From Gammaproteobacteria bacterium (GTDB taxonomy: Bacteria; Pseudomonadota; Gammaproteobacteria; Steroidobacterales; Steroidobacteraceae): a stretch of DNA of 64,000 nt. The position numbers and the translations under genes were made by a program. A model generated the notes under the pieces. The model saw only the letters and a program-made list of their open reading frames with translations. It did no database searches and was not told where the DNA came from. Numbering within the stretch: the stretch's first letter is position 1; each line of letters opens with the position of its first letter. The stretch is from NCBI GenBank assembly GCA_947469285.1, contig CANIOW010000014.1:1-64000 (forward strand), given 5' to 3'. Shown one piece after another: positions 44,406 to 53,203 of the stretch.

Positions 44406-45761
44406 ATGACCCAGCTAACCGATGTCAGACTGCGTGCCTTGATCAAGCGTCGACCCGCGAACCGCGTGTCGGTCCCTGATGGCAGCGTGCGGGGTCTATC
44501 CATCCGTGTGGGGCCCAGTTCCATGACCTGGTCTTTGAAACTGCGCGTACGCGGCGACGGCGGCGTGAGCAATCGCGGCCACGAGCTCAACGGCAAAACG
44601 TACCGTGTCACCTTGGGTGAGTACCCGACGGTCTCATTAGATGCGGCACGCTCCTTGGCCCATCAGTATTGGGACCAGGCTAAGAAGGGAATCAGCCCGG
44701 TCAAGGCGTTGGAGGAGAGCGCCACCGCTGGAGGCCTCACTGTCAGTGAACTGGGCCAGTCCTTCATTTCCGACTACGTAAAGATGAGAGAACTGAAAGC
44801 GTTCAATCGCTATCAGTGCGCCATCAACGTTCACATCATTCCCCAATTGGGAACTCTCCTGGCCGATCGCGTGACGCGCGACGACGTTCGCGCCATGCTG
44901 AAGCGAGTTCTGGAGAAGAAGGAGCGGCCAATCCATCCTCGCGGGCGACCGCGAGGGGGTAAAGAGGCTGCGCGTACCACCATGTCGGTATTGAGGTCGA
45001 TGTTCGCCTGGGCGATCACGGAAGGCATGATTAAGCGACGTGATAATCCGGCTTCGGGAATGGAACGAAATCTGCCGAAAAAGAACAGTAAGGAGAGGGT
45101 GTTGTCCCTCACCGAGGCGCGCGTTGTTTACAGCGCCGCCGATGCCTTAGGGTATCCCTTTGGACCGGTGTATCGCCTGCTGTTGTTGACGGGATGCAGG
45201 CCAGGGGAGTGGAGCGGATGTCAGCGCTCATTCGTGGATCTCGATCAGGCATTACTCATCCTGCCGGCGAAGCACTATAAGAGTGACCATGTGCATATCG
45301 TACCCTTGGTTCCCGCGGCCGTCGCCATCCTGCGCGAGGTGTTCGAGGCCGTGCCGCGATTAGCAAACGAATACATTTTCAGCGGCACAGGCGGCAAGAA
45401 GCCCGTCGTGGGTTGGCCCAAGGTACACGAGCGGATGTTGCGAGAAATTTGCGCGCTGACCGGAGAGCGGGTCGTCAACCGTTGGACTCCCCATGATTTG
45501 CGGCGAACGGTCGCGACGCGGTTGGCCGAAACCCTCGGGGTGGGCGGCGAACAAATGATCAGGCGGGTCCTGGGACACTCAGATGGCAGCGTGACGGCCA
45601 TCTATAACCGATACGGATACGTGAAGGAAATGCGCGCAGTGCTCAATCAGTGGGCCGACGAGCTCACTCAGGCCGCAGCGGTTGAAGCAAAATCGGAATC
45701 TGAGTCGGTAACGCCGTTGCAAACTGCTCAAGTGCCCGACGGATTGGTTGCAGCTGCTTAA
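44406..45761 (+). CDS. Tyrosine-type site-specific integrase
   Basis: 451 residues in the P4/DUF4102 style: an N-terminal arm-binding domain (VPDGSVRGLSIRV, YRVTLGEYPTVSLDAARSLA), a SAM-like core-binding domain and the catalytic domain. Catalytic residues seen: Arg in LTGCRPGEW, the beta-hairpin Lys in KHYKSDHVHIVPL, His-x-x-Arg in TPHDLRRT, His in LGHSDG and the Tyr nucleophile in VTAIYNRYGY. ATG at 44406; the frame is open to 44325, but there it reads through the phased repeats. It lies next to the tRNA-Pro remnant it presumably uses. Its TAA overlaps the TAA of the convergent AlpA gene within TTAA. Confidence 0.93.
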   Translation: MTQLTDVRLRALIKRRPANRVSVPDGSVRGLSIRVGPSSMTWSLKLRVRGDGGVSNRGHELNGKTYRVTLGEYPTVSLDAARSLAHQYWDQAKKGISPVKALEESATAGGLTVSELGQSFISDYVKMRELKAFNRYQCAINVHIIPQLGTLLADRVTRDDVRAMLKRVLEKKERPIHPRGRPRGGKEAARTTMSVLRSMFAWAITEGMIKRRDNPASGMERNLPKKNSKERVLSLTEARVVYSAADALGYPFGPVYRLLLLTGCRPGEWSGCQRSFVDLDQALLILPAKHYKSDHVHIVPLVPAAVAILREVFEAVPRLANEYIFSGTGGKKPVVGWPKVHERMLREICALTGERVVNRWTPHDLRRTVATRLAETLGVGGEQMIRRVLGHSDGSVTAIYNRYGYVKEMRAVLNQWADELTQAAAVEAKSESESVTPLQTAQVPDGLVAAA

Positions 45762-46090
45762 CTTGAACTCGAGCGGTCATTCGAAATAGTGAAACGCGCT
45801 CGCGCCTGTTTCGTCAGCCAGGCCTCCACTTCGCTGTCGATCCAGCGCACGGCAGTTTCCGTTACGTGCACGCTCCGTGGGAAATGTCCCGATTTCTGAA
45901 GTTCGTAGAGTTTTGTCTTCCCGAGTCCTGTCCGGCGAATGACTTCTGCAAGCCGAAGCATGCGGGTTTCGGTAGGGCACGGGTCGGCAGCCAAGCTGTG
46001 CGATTGAGTCCCTGATACCGAGTTATGAATGAAGCTCGTTTCATCGTCGCGCGCTCGGGATTGAGCAAGGCGCTTTAAGGATCGATTCAC
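45758..46090 (-). CDS. AlpA-family excisionase-like regulator
   Basis: The C-terminal part (MLRLAEVIRRTGLGKTKLYELQKSGHFPRSV, then WIDSEVEAWL) is the MerR-like helix-turn-helix of AlpA/excisionase proteins that activate or direct integrases of P4-like elements. The GTG at 46090 has GCGAGG 8 nt upstream and gives 110 residues; a shorter start at 45961 would give a minimal 67-residue protein. Next to the integrase, as usual for integrative islands. Confidence 0.78.
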   Translation of the reverse strand: MNRSLKRLAQSRARDDETSFIHNSVSGTQSHSLAADPCPTETRMLRLAEVIRRTGLGKTKLYELQKSGHFPRSVHVTETAVRWIDSEVEAWLTKQARARFTISNDRSSSS

Positions 46091-46327
46091 GGACTAAGCC
46101 TCGCAGGGTTTGCCTATGGTTTGTTTGGGACAGTAATACTCGGTAGGCTCACTGGCGATCGAGTGTTTGACCTGAGATCGCGGCCAAACTCGACTCCCCG
46201 GCCTGTTATCTCCCCCTCAAGGGCCATCCCGACCGCTATTCCACGCCCAACAGACCCCCGGCGGCCGCTGCTTCACTCACCGTTAAGCAGGCGCGCCCGA
46301 AGTCGCGCCAACGGCGGAATTCCGATA

Positions 46328-46341
46328 AGATAACGTTATCT
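46328..46341. promoter_or_regulatory. 14-bp palindrome AGATAACGTTATCT, copy 1
   Basis: A perfect palindrome with a central CG, as in LacI-family operators. It lies upstream of the decayed flavoprotein fragment. The identical 14 bp recur at 47958. About 225 bp separate it from the transporter start. Confidence 0.6.
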
Positions 46342-46371
46342 GGCGAAATCAGGGGGGTTGGCGTGAATCGA

Positions 46372-46505
46372 CCGAGCTCGACCGCGTTGCCAATGGCCAG
46401 ACCTACTGGTATCAGCGCATAACGATTCTCGGCCCGGAAAAAGTGATCGAAGCACAGTGTGAAAATGCCAAGCATCAATTTGTGGCGATTCCAGGCGCGC
46501 ACTAG
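46372..46505 (+). pseudogene. Fragment of a duplicated cresol-dehydrogenase-like flavoprotein gene
   Basis: Positions 46372-46502 align without gaps to 49513-49643 of the intact flavoprotein gene, with about 18 mismatches in 131 bp by eye. In that frame it reads VANGQTYWYQRITILGPEKV and ends at a TAG. Immediately left of it, 46328-46371 resembles the promoter and first codons of the Tat-signal gene (palindrome, then GTGAATCGA in place of ATGAATCGA). So an ancestral copy of the promoter, Tat gene and flavoprotein gene lost about 1.5 kb and survives as a fossil. Confidence 0.8.
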
Positions 46506-46566
46506 ATGGAACTCGTTCGCCAACAAATGATGACGGTAGAAGAATAATTTGCATGAGAGTGAGCAA

Positions 46567-47922
46567 ATGAAAACAGAGAAAGACAGTTTTGACCTGACGG
46601 GTCTCGAGAGGGCAATGGATGCAAGTGCGCTTTCACGCACACATCTAGTGGTCTTTCTTCTTTGCGTCATCCTGTTTATCTGCAATGGATATTGCCTTCA
46701 GGCTCTTGCGCTGGCCGTTCCCATCCTCGCTGCCCAATGGCACGTGCCGCCGGATGCCTTCGGACTCGCATTGGCGGCAGCGGTCGCGGGCATGGGGATC
46801 ATGAGCTTGATCGCGGGATCCCTCGGTGATCGTCGGGGGCGCCGGCCGTTCTTGATACTGGCCGCGCTGATGTTGGGTGTCGGTTCTATCGGTTCCATGA
46901 TGAGTACCGGCCTAACATCGCTGACCGTTTGGCGGCTGGTCACCGGCATGGGCTTGGGCTTCGCCCTGCCCAACAGCATGGCGTTGATCGCCGACTTTGT
47001 TCCGACACGCCGCCGTGTCGTGGCGATGACCCTGCTGAGCGGCGCCATGTCGATAGGCACCATAGCAGCTGGCCTGTTGGCGCCGACGCTGCTTGCAGCT
47101 GGAGGATGGAAGCTATTATTCGCCGCTGGTAGTTTCGCGCCAATACCACTTGCCCTGATCATGTACTTCTGGCTTGACGAGTCGCCAAAGTTCCTCGCCA
47201 AGAAGCATGGCAATTCGCCGGCCCTCACGGCATTACTGAATCGTATGAGCGTAGTTGTCCCTGAGATTAGCCAAGCCGCAAGCACGATCGGCAAAAGCTC
47301 CGCTCCTTCCACGACCACCGCTTCGATGCGGCGCTATCTACCCGTATCGATAGCGTATTGGGTGCAGGGTGCTGTCGCCGGCATGCTGATGTTTCTGCTG
47401 ATGAACTGGACGCCGGTCCTCTTATTGAATGCAGGCGCCAGCGAGGCTGAGTCGCTACGGTCCGTGGCGTTCATCAATGGTGGCGGATTCGTCTCAGGTC
47501 TAATCCTTTCCTTCATCTTGGATCGATCCGCAAAGCGTGTGCTTCTGGTTCCAGCAGGCGCCTTTGCCTTTGCAGCAGCTGCGTATCTGAGTGCGGGCGT
47601 AGTTGCAGACATTGCAGGTTTTTCGATGGTCGCGCTGCTGCTTGGTTTCGCCGTTGGTCCCGCTTTCATCACGATCGGCTTGGCTTCGCGGATCTACCCA
47701 TCCGAAATACTTGCTACCGCGATTGGGGCGTCCGCGGCGATCTCCAGCCTTGGCGGGGTGGTGGGTCCGTTGGCTGGCGGTTGGCTGGTCGGTCGAGCAT
47801 TCCCGATTGGGACTTCAATGGGATTGCTTGCGGCGCCGGCGTTGCTCTGTTTGGTTTCTGCGGTGACGCTCCATCTCTCCAGTCAGCGATTTCATCGTCC
47901 GATCGCCCCCCCAGTAAGGTGA
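46567..47922 (+). CDS. Major facilitator superfamily transporter, probably for aromatic compounds
   Basis: 451 residues, about twelve membrane helices. The MFS motif A is seen as GSLGDRRGRRPFLIL between helices 2 and 3, with a second DRSAKRVLL copy between helices 8 and 9. The overall pattern is that of the aromatic acid:H+ symporter family, which fits the surrounding catabolic genes; uptake of a phenol or phenolic acid into the cytoplasm is inferred. I start at the ATG at 46567 (GAGTGAG just upstream); a TTG at 46549 is in frame. Confidence 0.87.
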   Translation: MKTEKDSFDLTGLERAMDASALSRTHLVVFLLCVILFICNGYCLQALALAVPILAAQWHVPPDAFGLALAAAVAGMGIMSLIAGSLGDRRGRRPFLILAALMLGVGSIGSMMSTGLTSLTVWRLVTGMGLGFALPNSMALIADFVPTRRRVVAMTLLSGAMSIGTIAAGLLAPTLLAAGGWKLLFAAGSFAPIPLALIMYFWLDESPKFLAKKHGNSPALTALLNRMSVVVPEISQAASTIGKSSAPSTTTASMRRYLPVSIAYWVQGAVAGMLMFLLMNWTPVLLLNAGASEAESLRSVAFINGGGFVSGLILSFILDRSAKRVLLVPAGAFAFAAAAYLSAGVVADIAGFSMVALLLGFAVGPAFITIGLASRIYPSEILATAIGASAAISSLGGVVGPLAGGWLVGRAFPIGTSMGLLAAPALLCLVSAVTLHLSSQRFHRPIAPPVR

Positions 47923-47957
47923 CTGCAACATAGTTGGTTGACAGCAAAATTTCAGTG

Positions 47958-47971
47958 AGATAACGTTATCT
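47958..47971. promoter_or_regulatory. 14-bp palindrome AGATAACGTTATCT, copy 2
   Basis: Identical to the palindrome at 46328 and only 17 bp upstream of the ATG of the first gene of the flavocytochrome operon. A bound repressor here would block transcription or initiation. No LacI- or GntR-type regulator gene is seen in the window. Confidence 0.65.
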
Positions 47972-47988
47972 GTTGAAACGGGGGTCCC

Positions 47989-48600
47989 ATGAATCGAAGG
48001 CAGTTTCTGGGGGTTGGCGTTGCGACCGCGGCCGTGACGGTGGCAGGCTCGGTCTCCGCGATGACAAGGCTACGCACGGACGCCGTCGTTGTTTTCGACT
48101 CGCGTTTTGAGGAAGCCCATCGTTTCGCCGCGATTGCGACTCAGCAGTACGGCCTGCGCGCATTCAGTTTTGCTGGAGATGCAACCGCTCTGTGGCATGA
48201 ACATTTGTCGAAGGCACTGACTCACGGCACGTCCGTGATCGGATTGACTGCCGGCGGCGCGCGTTTTTGTCTGCAGTTGATGGCCAGCCCAGGCGTGCGT
48301 TGTGCCCATCATGTCTCGCACACTGTATCCACATCGGTGCCGCGACATGTTTGCTGGAGAGGCGGAAAGGGCACTGATCATGAATTGCTCTGTGCGGCGT
48401 CGGCATGGCCGGACCAGGCTGCCCGGGTTGCCGTCAGACGTGCGATCGAAACGCCGGGTCACCGCATCGATCCAGAGATTTCCCGTCAATATCCCGCCTA
48501 TCGTTTGCCGGCGGCAGATTGTTTGGAAAGCTGGGTTCTTGCCCCCGCGCCCGCTGCGATGCGCAGCGGCAACCTTCTCTTTTCGGAGCGGAATAGCTGA
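47989..48600 (+). CDS. Tat-signal protein of unknown function
   Basis: 203 residues. The N-terminus MNRRQFLGVGVATAAVTVAG is a twin-arginine signal, so the folded protein, perhaps with a cofactor or partner, is exported. The mature part has an alternating beta/alpha look (TDAVVVFDSRFEEA, YGLRAFSF, GTSVIGLTAGGARFCLQLM) and several Cys and His residues; I do not recognise the family. Its stop overlaps the flavoprotein start by 1 nt (TGATG), so it is co-expressed with the flavocytochrome and may be needed for its assembly, export or reaction. Confidence 0.75.
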   Translation: MNRRQFLGVGVATAAVTVAGSVSAMTRLRTDAVVVFDSRFEEAHRFAAIATQQYGLRAFSFAGDATALWHEHLSKALTHGTSVIGLTAGGARFCLQLMASPGVRCAHHVSHTVSTSVPRHVCWRGGKGTDHELLCAASAWPDQAARVAVRRAIETPGHRIDPEISRQYPAYRLPAADCLESWVLAPAPAAMRSGNLLFSERNS

Positions 48601-50225
48601 TGCTGCCTCCTGGTTTCGATCAACAGCGTTTTGACGCCGTCCTCACGCGGTTTCGCGCCGCCATTGGCAGCGACTGGGTCTTTTCCGCCGATGCGGACAT
48701 CGACACGTATCGCGACTTTTACTCACCCTTCTGGGGACAAGCGGAGGAGCGCAAGGCATCAGCGGCCGTGGCCCCCTTTACGGTCGAGGAAGTGCAGAAG
48801 ATCGTTCGTATCGCCAATGAGGCAGGAGTGCCGATTTATCCTGTCTCGACCGGACGGAACCTTGGCTATGGTGGGTCCGCGCCCAATATGTCGGGCTGTG
48901 TCGTCGTCGACCTCAAGCGGATGAATCGAATCCTGGAGGTCAACGAAAAGCGTCATTTCGTGCTTGTTGAGCCGGGTGTTTCCTATTTCGACCTGTATCG
49001 GCACCTTCGCGACAGCGGGTCCAAGCTATGGATTGATTGCCCCGATCCGGCCTGGGGTAGCCTCGTTGGGAATTCGCTCGACCGCGGCATCGGATATACC
49101 TACCCCCATCTACGCGATCATTTCAGTGCTCATTGCGGCATGGAAGTCGTGTTGCCCAATGGTGAGGTGATGCGCACGGGCATGGGTGCGCGCGAGGGTA
49201 CGAAAACCTGGCAGGATTTTCGATACGGCTTTGGTCCTTATGTCGACGGGATGTTTTCGCAGGGCAATTTCGGGATCGTCACCAAGATGGGCTTTTGGCT
49301 CACGCCCGAACCCGAAGCCGGTCTGTGCGTAACAGTCGTTGCTCCGAAGTATCACGACATCATTCCGCTGACCGATATCACTTTGCAGTTGGAGAATGTC
49401 GGCGTCATTACTGGTCAGGTGAGCATTTCCAGCCCGTTGCTCGGTGCTTTCCGCGCAACGCCAAACCAGGCAATGCGCGAATTGATTGCCAAGAAGGGCG
49501 GCGGCACTCAGGCCGAGTTCGACCGAATCGCCAATGGCCAGCCCTACTGGCATCAGCGCATTACGTTTCTCGGCCCGAAAAAAGTAATCGAAGCACAGTG
49601 GGAATACGCCAAGCAGCAATTTGCGGCGATTCCAGGTGTGCAGCACCTGAATCTCCAGCGCTATGACTTTCCGATGAGCATAGAGCAGTTTGCGGGTCTT
49701 AAGCAGGACTTCGATGGTGATCGACCGGGCTTTTTCGGCATCCCGACGTTGGAAGGGTTCATGGTCGGTACTCGTTCGCCCACGAATCCGCATCCGAGTC
49801 ATGGCCATTGCTGGCTGGCACCCTCGATCGCTCGGGACGGCGAGGAGCTGATCAAGGCCCAAAATATCCTTCAGCGCGGATTGCTGGATTTCGGCATCGA
49901 TACCGGTGACAACGCGCCGGTTCCTATTCCCTACACACGCTACTACCAGTTTTTGCTGCCCTTCTTCATCAGTGAGGATCCAGCGGCCAATGCGAAGATG
50001 CGAGATGGGATGTTCCGAATCATCGATCTCGGCGCCGAACATGGGTGGTTGGAATATCGCGCCCATCCGATATTCCAGGACCACATCATGGGCCAATACA
50101 ACTTCAACAATGACATTCTGTTGCGGTTCCACGAAACCCTCAAAGATGCCATCGATCCCAAGGGCATCATATCGCCTGGCAGATACGCGATCTGGCCGAA
50201 GGCAATGCGCAGGGGGAGAGCGTGA
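48600..50225 (+). CDS. 4-cresol dehydrogenase / eugenol hydroxylase-like flavoprotein subunit
   Basis: 541 residues of the VAO/PCMH flavoprotein family. The FAD-binding PP-loop GRNLGYGGSAPNMSG (residues 86-100) is followed by VVVDLKRMNRILEV, VEPGVSYFDLYRHL, GNSLDRGIGYTYPHLRDHF and GMEVVLPNGEVMRTGMGA, all matching the 4-cresol dehydrogenase (PchF) pattern. Such enzymes oxidise a 4-alkylphenol to a quinone methide that water converts to a benzylic alcohol, passing electrons to a cytochrome c. The next gene, overlapping by 4 nt, encodes that cytochrome. The protein itself lacks an export signal. 4-Cresol, 4-ethylphenol or a lignin phenol are possible substrates. Confidence 0.9.
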   Translation: MLPPGFDQQRFDAVLTRFRAAIGSDWVFSADADIDTYRDFYSPFWGQAEERKASAAVAPFTVEEVQKIVRIANEAGVPIYPVSTGRNLGYGGSAPNMSGCVVVDLKRMNRILEVNEKRHFVLVEPGVSYFDLYRHLRDSGSKLWIDCPDPAWGSLVGNSLDRGIGYTYPHLRDHFSAHCGMEVVLPNGEVMRTGMGAREGTKTWQDFRYGFGPYVDGMFSQGNFGIVTKMGFWLTPEPEAGLCVTVVAPKYHDIIPLTDITLQLENVGVITGQVSISSPLLGAFRATPNQAMRELIAKKGGGTQAEFDRIANGQPYWHQRITFLGPKKVIEAQWEYAKQQFAAIPGVQHLNLQRYDFPMSIEQFAGLKQDFDGDRPGFFGIPTLEGFMVGTRSPTNPHPSHGHCWLAPSIARDGEELIKAQNILQRGLLDFGIDTGDNAPVPIPYTRYYQFLLPFFISEDPAANAKMRDGMFRIIDLGAEHGWLEYRAHPIFQDHIMGQYNFNNDILLRFHETLKDAIDPKGIISPGRYAIWPKAMRRGRA

Positions 50226-50653
50226 ACCCACTTAAACTTCTACTGGTTCTCGCACCGATCCTTGCGATGACTACCCTGGCAATGGCGGCCGATCAAACAA
50301 ATGCGCAGGGCAATGAAACGGCCCTCTTGTCACCCGCTGCCCCAATTTCCGCGAAGGCTGTCGCAGCCGCGTCGGAGCAATATGCCAAGGGCAAGACTCC
50401 GGGTCAGGAGGTATTCAACCGAAATTGTGCGGCCTGCCATGCAGACGGCGCAAAGTTTCCCGGGACCGTGGCGCTGACCACCCGATATGCCGGAGCAAAA
50501 CCTGGCGCGTTGGAAGATCGCAAAGATTTGACGCCGGAGATGGTGCGCTACTTTGTCCGCAACGGCATATCCATCATGCCTGGTTACCGCAAGACGCAAA
50601 TCACCGACAAGGAACTGAGTGATCTGGCGGATTACCTGTCGAAGAAGCGATGA
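50222..50653 (+). CDS. Cytochrome c subunit of the flavocytochrome
   Basis: 143 residues: signal peptide (residues 1-22, cleavage near AMA-AD), a linker, and one haem site Cys69-x-x-Cys72-His73. A distal Met is in ISIMPGYRKT and the closing helix is ELSDLADYLSKKR. GTG start overlapping the flavoprotein stop. It should accept electrons from the FAD subunit, as PchC does for PchF. Confidence 0.9.
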   Translation: MNPLKLLLVLAPILAMTTLAMAADQTNAQGNETALLSPAAPISAKAVAAASEQYAKGKTPGQEVFNRNCAACHADGAKFPGTVALTTRYAGAKPGALEDRKDLTPEMVRYFVRNGISIMPGYRKTQITDKELSDLADYLSKKR

Positions 50654-50763
50654 ATAGCTAAGCGGCACCTGCTGGAAGCATCATGCGAAGTGACTGGACG
50701 TCTATTTTCTATCCCATCGGAAGCTTCCTTTCGGTGCAGTTCGGCAGCCTGAATGAGTGACCA

Positions 50764-52737
50764 GTGCGATATATGAACGCGAGAGGATCGACATTGTTTG
50801 CCGGACGAAAACTTGTTGCTGTAGCAATCCTCGTCGGCGTCGGGTCAATCTCCCCAATTGCCCTTGGTGTCGGCGTGGAACCTGCAGTCGACCAGGATGG
50901 CAAAGCAGTTGCCGAGACCGATCTGGATTCTCCCAATCAACAGATGCATGTGCACGTCGAGGGAGATACCGACTGGATATCGTTCAATCGACGGCTGGAC
51001 GGATTGCGATACAGCGAGCTCGATGAGATCAATGCCGATAACGTCGGTGATCTTGAAGAGGTATGCCGCGTAAGGGTGAGCGGTCCTGGCCCGTTCTCCA
51101 GCGGCCCAATACTCGCAGGCGGTGCGCTGTATCTTACGGCCGGTCGTGCGACCATTGCGATCAACCCGACGAATTGTGATGTCGTCTGGAAAACGCTCTA
51201 TGAGCCCGCACAGAATGAAGTGCTTCTGCAAAACCGGGGCGCTGCTTATCTGGATGGAATGGTCTTCCGGGGAACGGGCGATGCGCGCGTGCTTGCCTAC
51301 AATGCGACAACCGGCGCCGAGATATGGCGACAAACGGTCGGTGATCCGACGATCGGAGAATACGTATCGGCGGCGCCCATTGCTTGGGAAGGCAAGGTCT
51401 TTGTCGGAATTGCGGGCGGCGACAGGGGTATCCAGGGGCGAATGTTTGCATTCGATGCAAAGACCGGCAAGAAGCTGTGGACATTCAACACGGTCCCTCG
51501 GCCCGGCGAATTCGGGGACGCGACGTGGCCCGGAGAATCATGGAAGCGTGGCGGCGGTGGGACCTGGACATCTTATTCCCTCGATACCGAGACCGGCGAA
51601 CTCTTCGTACCTGTCGCCAATCCAGCACCTGACCTGAATCCGCGGGGGCGTAGAGGAGACAATCTCTTCACCAATTCCGTGTTGGTGCTCGATGCCAGGA
51701 CCGGTCAGCGCCTCTGGCATTACCAGACACGCAAGAACGATAGCCACGACTACGGCATATCACCGGCGGCGGTGCTTGTGACGCTCAAAAACGGACGGAC
51801 GTTGGTCGCTCAGGCCTCTAAGGACGGTTACGTCTATTTGATTGATCGTAAGTCACGTAAGTTGATCGTTCGCACCCCGGTCACGACCATATTGAATCAT
51901 GAGGCGGAGCCCACCACCGAAGGCGTGAGAGTTTGCCCCGGCTTGATGGGCGGAGTCGAATATAACTCCCCCGGATATGATCCGGTGAATAACGCGCTCA
52001 CGGTCGGAGCTGTTGACTGGTGTTCCACTCTTTTTGTCGAGGATCCGCCCGTTTACAAGGCCGGGGAGATCTACAGTGGCGGGTCGTTCAAAGCGGACAG
52101 TGTGGGATCGGGATGGATTACATCCCTTGACGCCGCGACTGGCAAGGTGCGGTGGAAGTATCACACTGAAGCGCCGGTAGTCAGCGCCATCAGTCCCACG
52201 GCAGGCGGGGTCACGTTCGTCGGTGATATGGCAGGGACGCTCTATGCGTTCCGCAGCTCGAACGGCGAATTGCTGTCGCGTATCGATACGGGTGGGGCGA
52301 TCGCAGGTGGGATCATCACCTACCAGGCCGATAAACAACAGTATCTTGCCATCACGTCCGGCAATATTTCCCGGTCGACCTGGCCAACGGCCAGCGGCAT
52401 TCCGACGGTCGTCATATACCGAAAAGGTTCGGGCCTCAATCGAGCCAACCAGGCGGCTGCCAAGACGTCCACGGAACACACAGTGGCGATGCGCATGGGA
52501 GATCCCGCACTCGGGAAGGGCGTCTATGACGCCATTTGCTCCTCCTGCCACGGTCCCGCTGCCGATGGGGGCACCGCGCCGAAGCTGCGCGGTATTGCTG
52601 CGCGGTACAGCTATGAACAGGCGATTGAATTTATCAAGGCGCCCAAGGCGCCTATGCCCGCGCTTTACCCGTCAATGCTCAGCGCCCAGAAGGTTGCCGA
52701 CGTCGCCGCGTATATTCGCAGCTTGCCGCAAGATTAA
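50764..52737 (+). CDS. PQQ-dependent alcohol dehydrogenase with C-terminal cytochrome c
   Basis: 657 residues. An N-terminal hydrophobic signal (residues about 14-38) precedes an eight-bladed PQQ propeller with repeated AFDAKTGKKLW, VLDARTGQRLW and SLDAATGKVRW blade motifs. A C-terminal class I haem domain has Cys592-x-x-Cys595-His596 and a Met in APMPALYPSM. It is a periplasmic quinohaemoprotein. Directly behind the flavocytochrome genes it is a good candidate to oxidise the benzylic alcohol to a ketone or aldehyde. I see no vicinal Cys pair, unlike the PQQ enzyme at 24 kb. GTG start 50764, or ATG 50773. Confidence 0.88.
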   Translation: MRYMNARGSTLFAGRKLVAVAILVGVGSISPIALGVGVEPAVDQDGKAVAETDLDSPNQQMHVHVEGDTDWISFNRRLDGLRYSELDEINADNVGDLEEVCRVRVSGPGPFSSGPILAGGALYLTAGRATIAINPTNCDVVWKTLYEPAQNEVLLQNRGAAYLDGMVFRGTGDARVLAYNATTGAEIWRQTVGDPTIGEYVSAAPIAWEGKVFVGIAGGDRGIQGRMFAFDAKTGKKLWTFNTVPRPGEFGDATWPGESWKRGGGGTWTSYSLDTETGELFVPVANPAPDLNPRGRRGDNLFTNSVLVLDARTGQRLWHYQTRKNDSHDYGISPAAVLVTLKNGRTLVAQASKDGYVYLIDRKSRKLIVRTPVTTILNHEAEPTTEGVRVCPGLMGGVEYNSPGYDPVNNALTVGAVDWCSTLFVEDPPVYKAGEIYSGGSFKADSVGSGWITSLDAATGKVRWKYHTEAPVVSAISPTAGGVTFVGDMAGTLYAFRSSNGELLSRIDTGGAIAGGIITYQADKQQYLAITSGNISRSTWPTASGIPTVVIYRKGSGLNRANQAAAKTSTEHTVAMRMGDPALGKGVYDAICSSCHGPAADGGTAPKLRGIAARYSYEQAIEFIKAPKAPMPALYPSMLSAQKVADVAAYIRSLPQD

Positions 52738-52783
52738 GTGATCAGGGCTTGTGTCGATGCGCCGAGGAACACCTTCCGGCCTG

Positions 52784-53101
52784 TCAGCCAGATGTAGCCG
52801 TAGTCAGGACTAGATTACCCAACCCCCAATTCCAACGATCAAGCGCTGTACTTGCGAATAGCTTTGCCTTGGAATAGGGGTCGCCCCGCAGGAACTGCTC
52901 CGCCGCGCTCCGATCGGCGGCCTCAAGGACTAACAAAGTTCCGAACATCGCCGTGCCTTGGTCGTCCACCAGGGGGCCACCCGCAACCACACGGCATCCC
53001 ATGGCCGGTACACGGATATAGGCGCGATGGGCGTCGCGAACTTCAGCTCTGATCGAAGCCCCATCGGCTCCGTCAATCCCACGAAAAATGAAAAAGGGCA
53101 C
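52784..53101 (-). CDS. YciI-like protein
   Basis: 105 residues, the ferredoxin-like fold of the YciI family: AHRAYIRVPAMG with the conserved His, GGPLVDDQGTAMFGTLLVLEA and DRSAAEQFLRGDPY. A few relatives are lyases or dehydrochlorinases in aromatic degradation; others have no known role. 102 nt downstream of the FAD monooxygenase on the same strand, so probably co-transcribed and acting on the same compound series. Confidence 0.85.
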   Translation of the reverse strand: MPFFIFRGIDGADGASIRAEVRDAHRAYIRVPAMGCRVVAGGPLVDDQGTAMFGTLLVLEAADRSAAEQFLRGDPYSKAKLFASTALDRWNWGLGNLVLTTATSG

Positions 53102-53203
53102 GGCTTAACTCACAACCAATGTTGATCGATCAACAGTTACTGACCTCACGAAGCCGATGGTTTTGCAGCGAGACTGGCGCCCGCTGCAAAACCTTGGCCG
53201 GAC

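Noticed and set aside
49110-50231. A 373-residue antisense frame in the flavoprotein gene, whose similarity to an antisense frame near 46.4 kb looks like a conserved family
   Set aside because: The similarity only reflects the duplicated flavoprotein fragment on the other strand.
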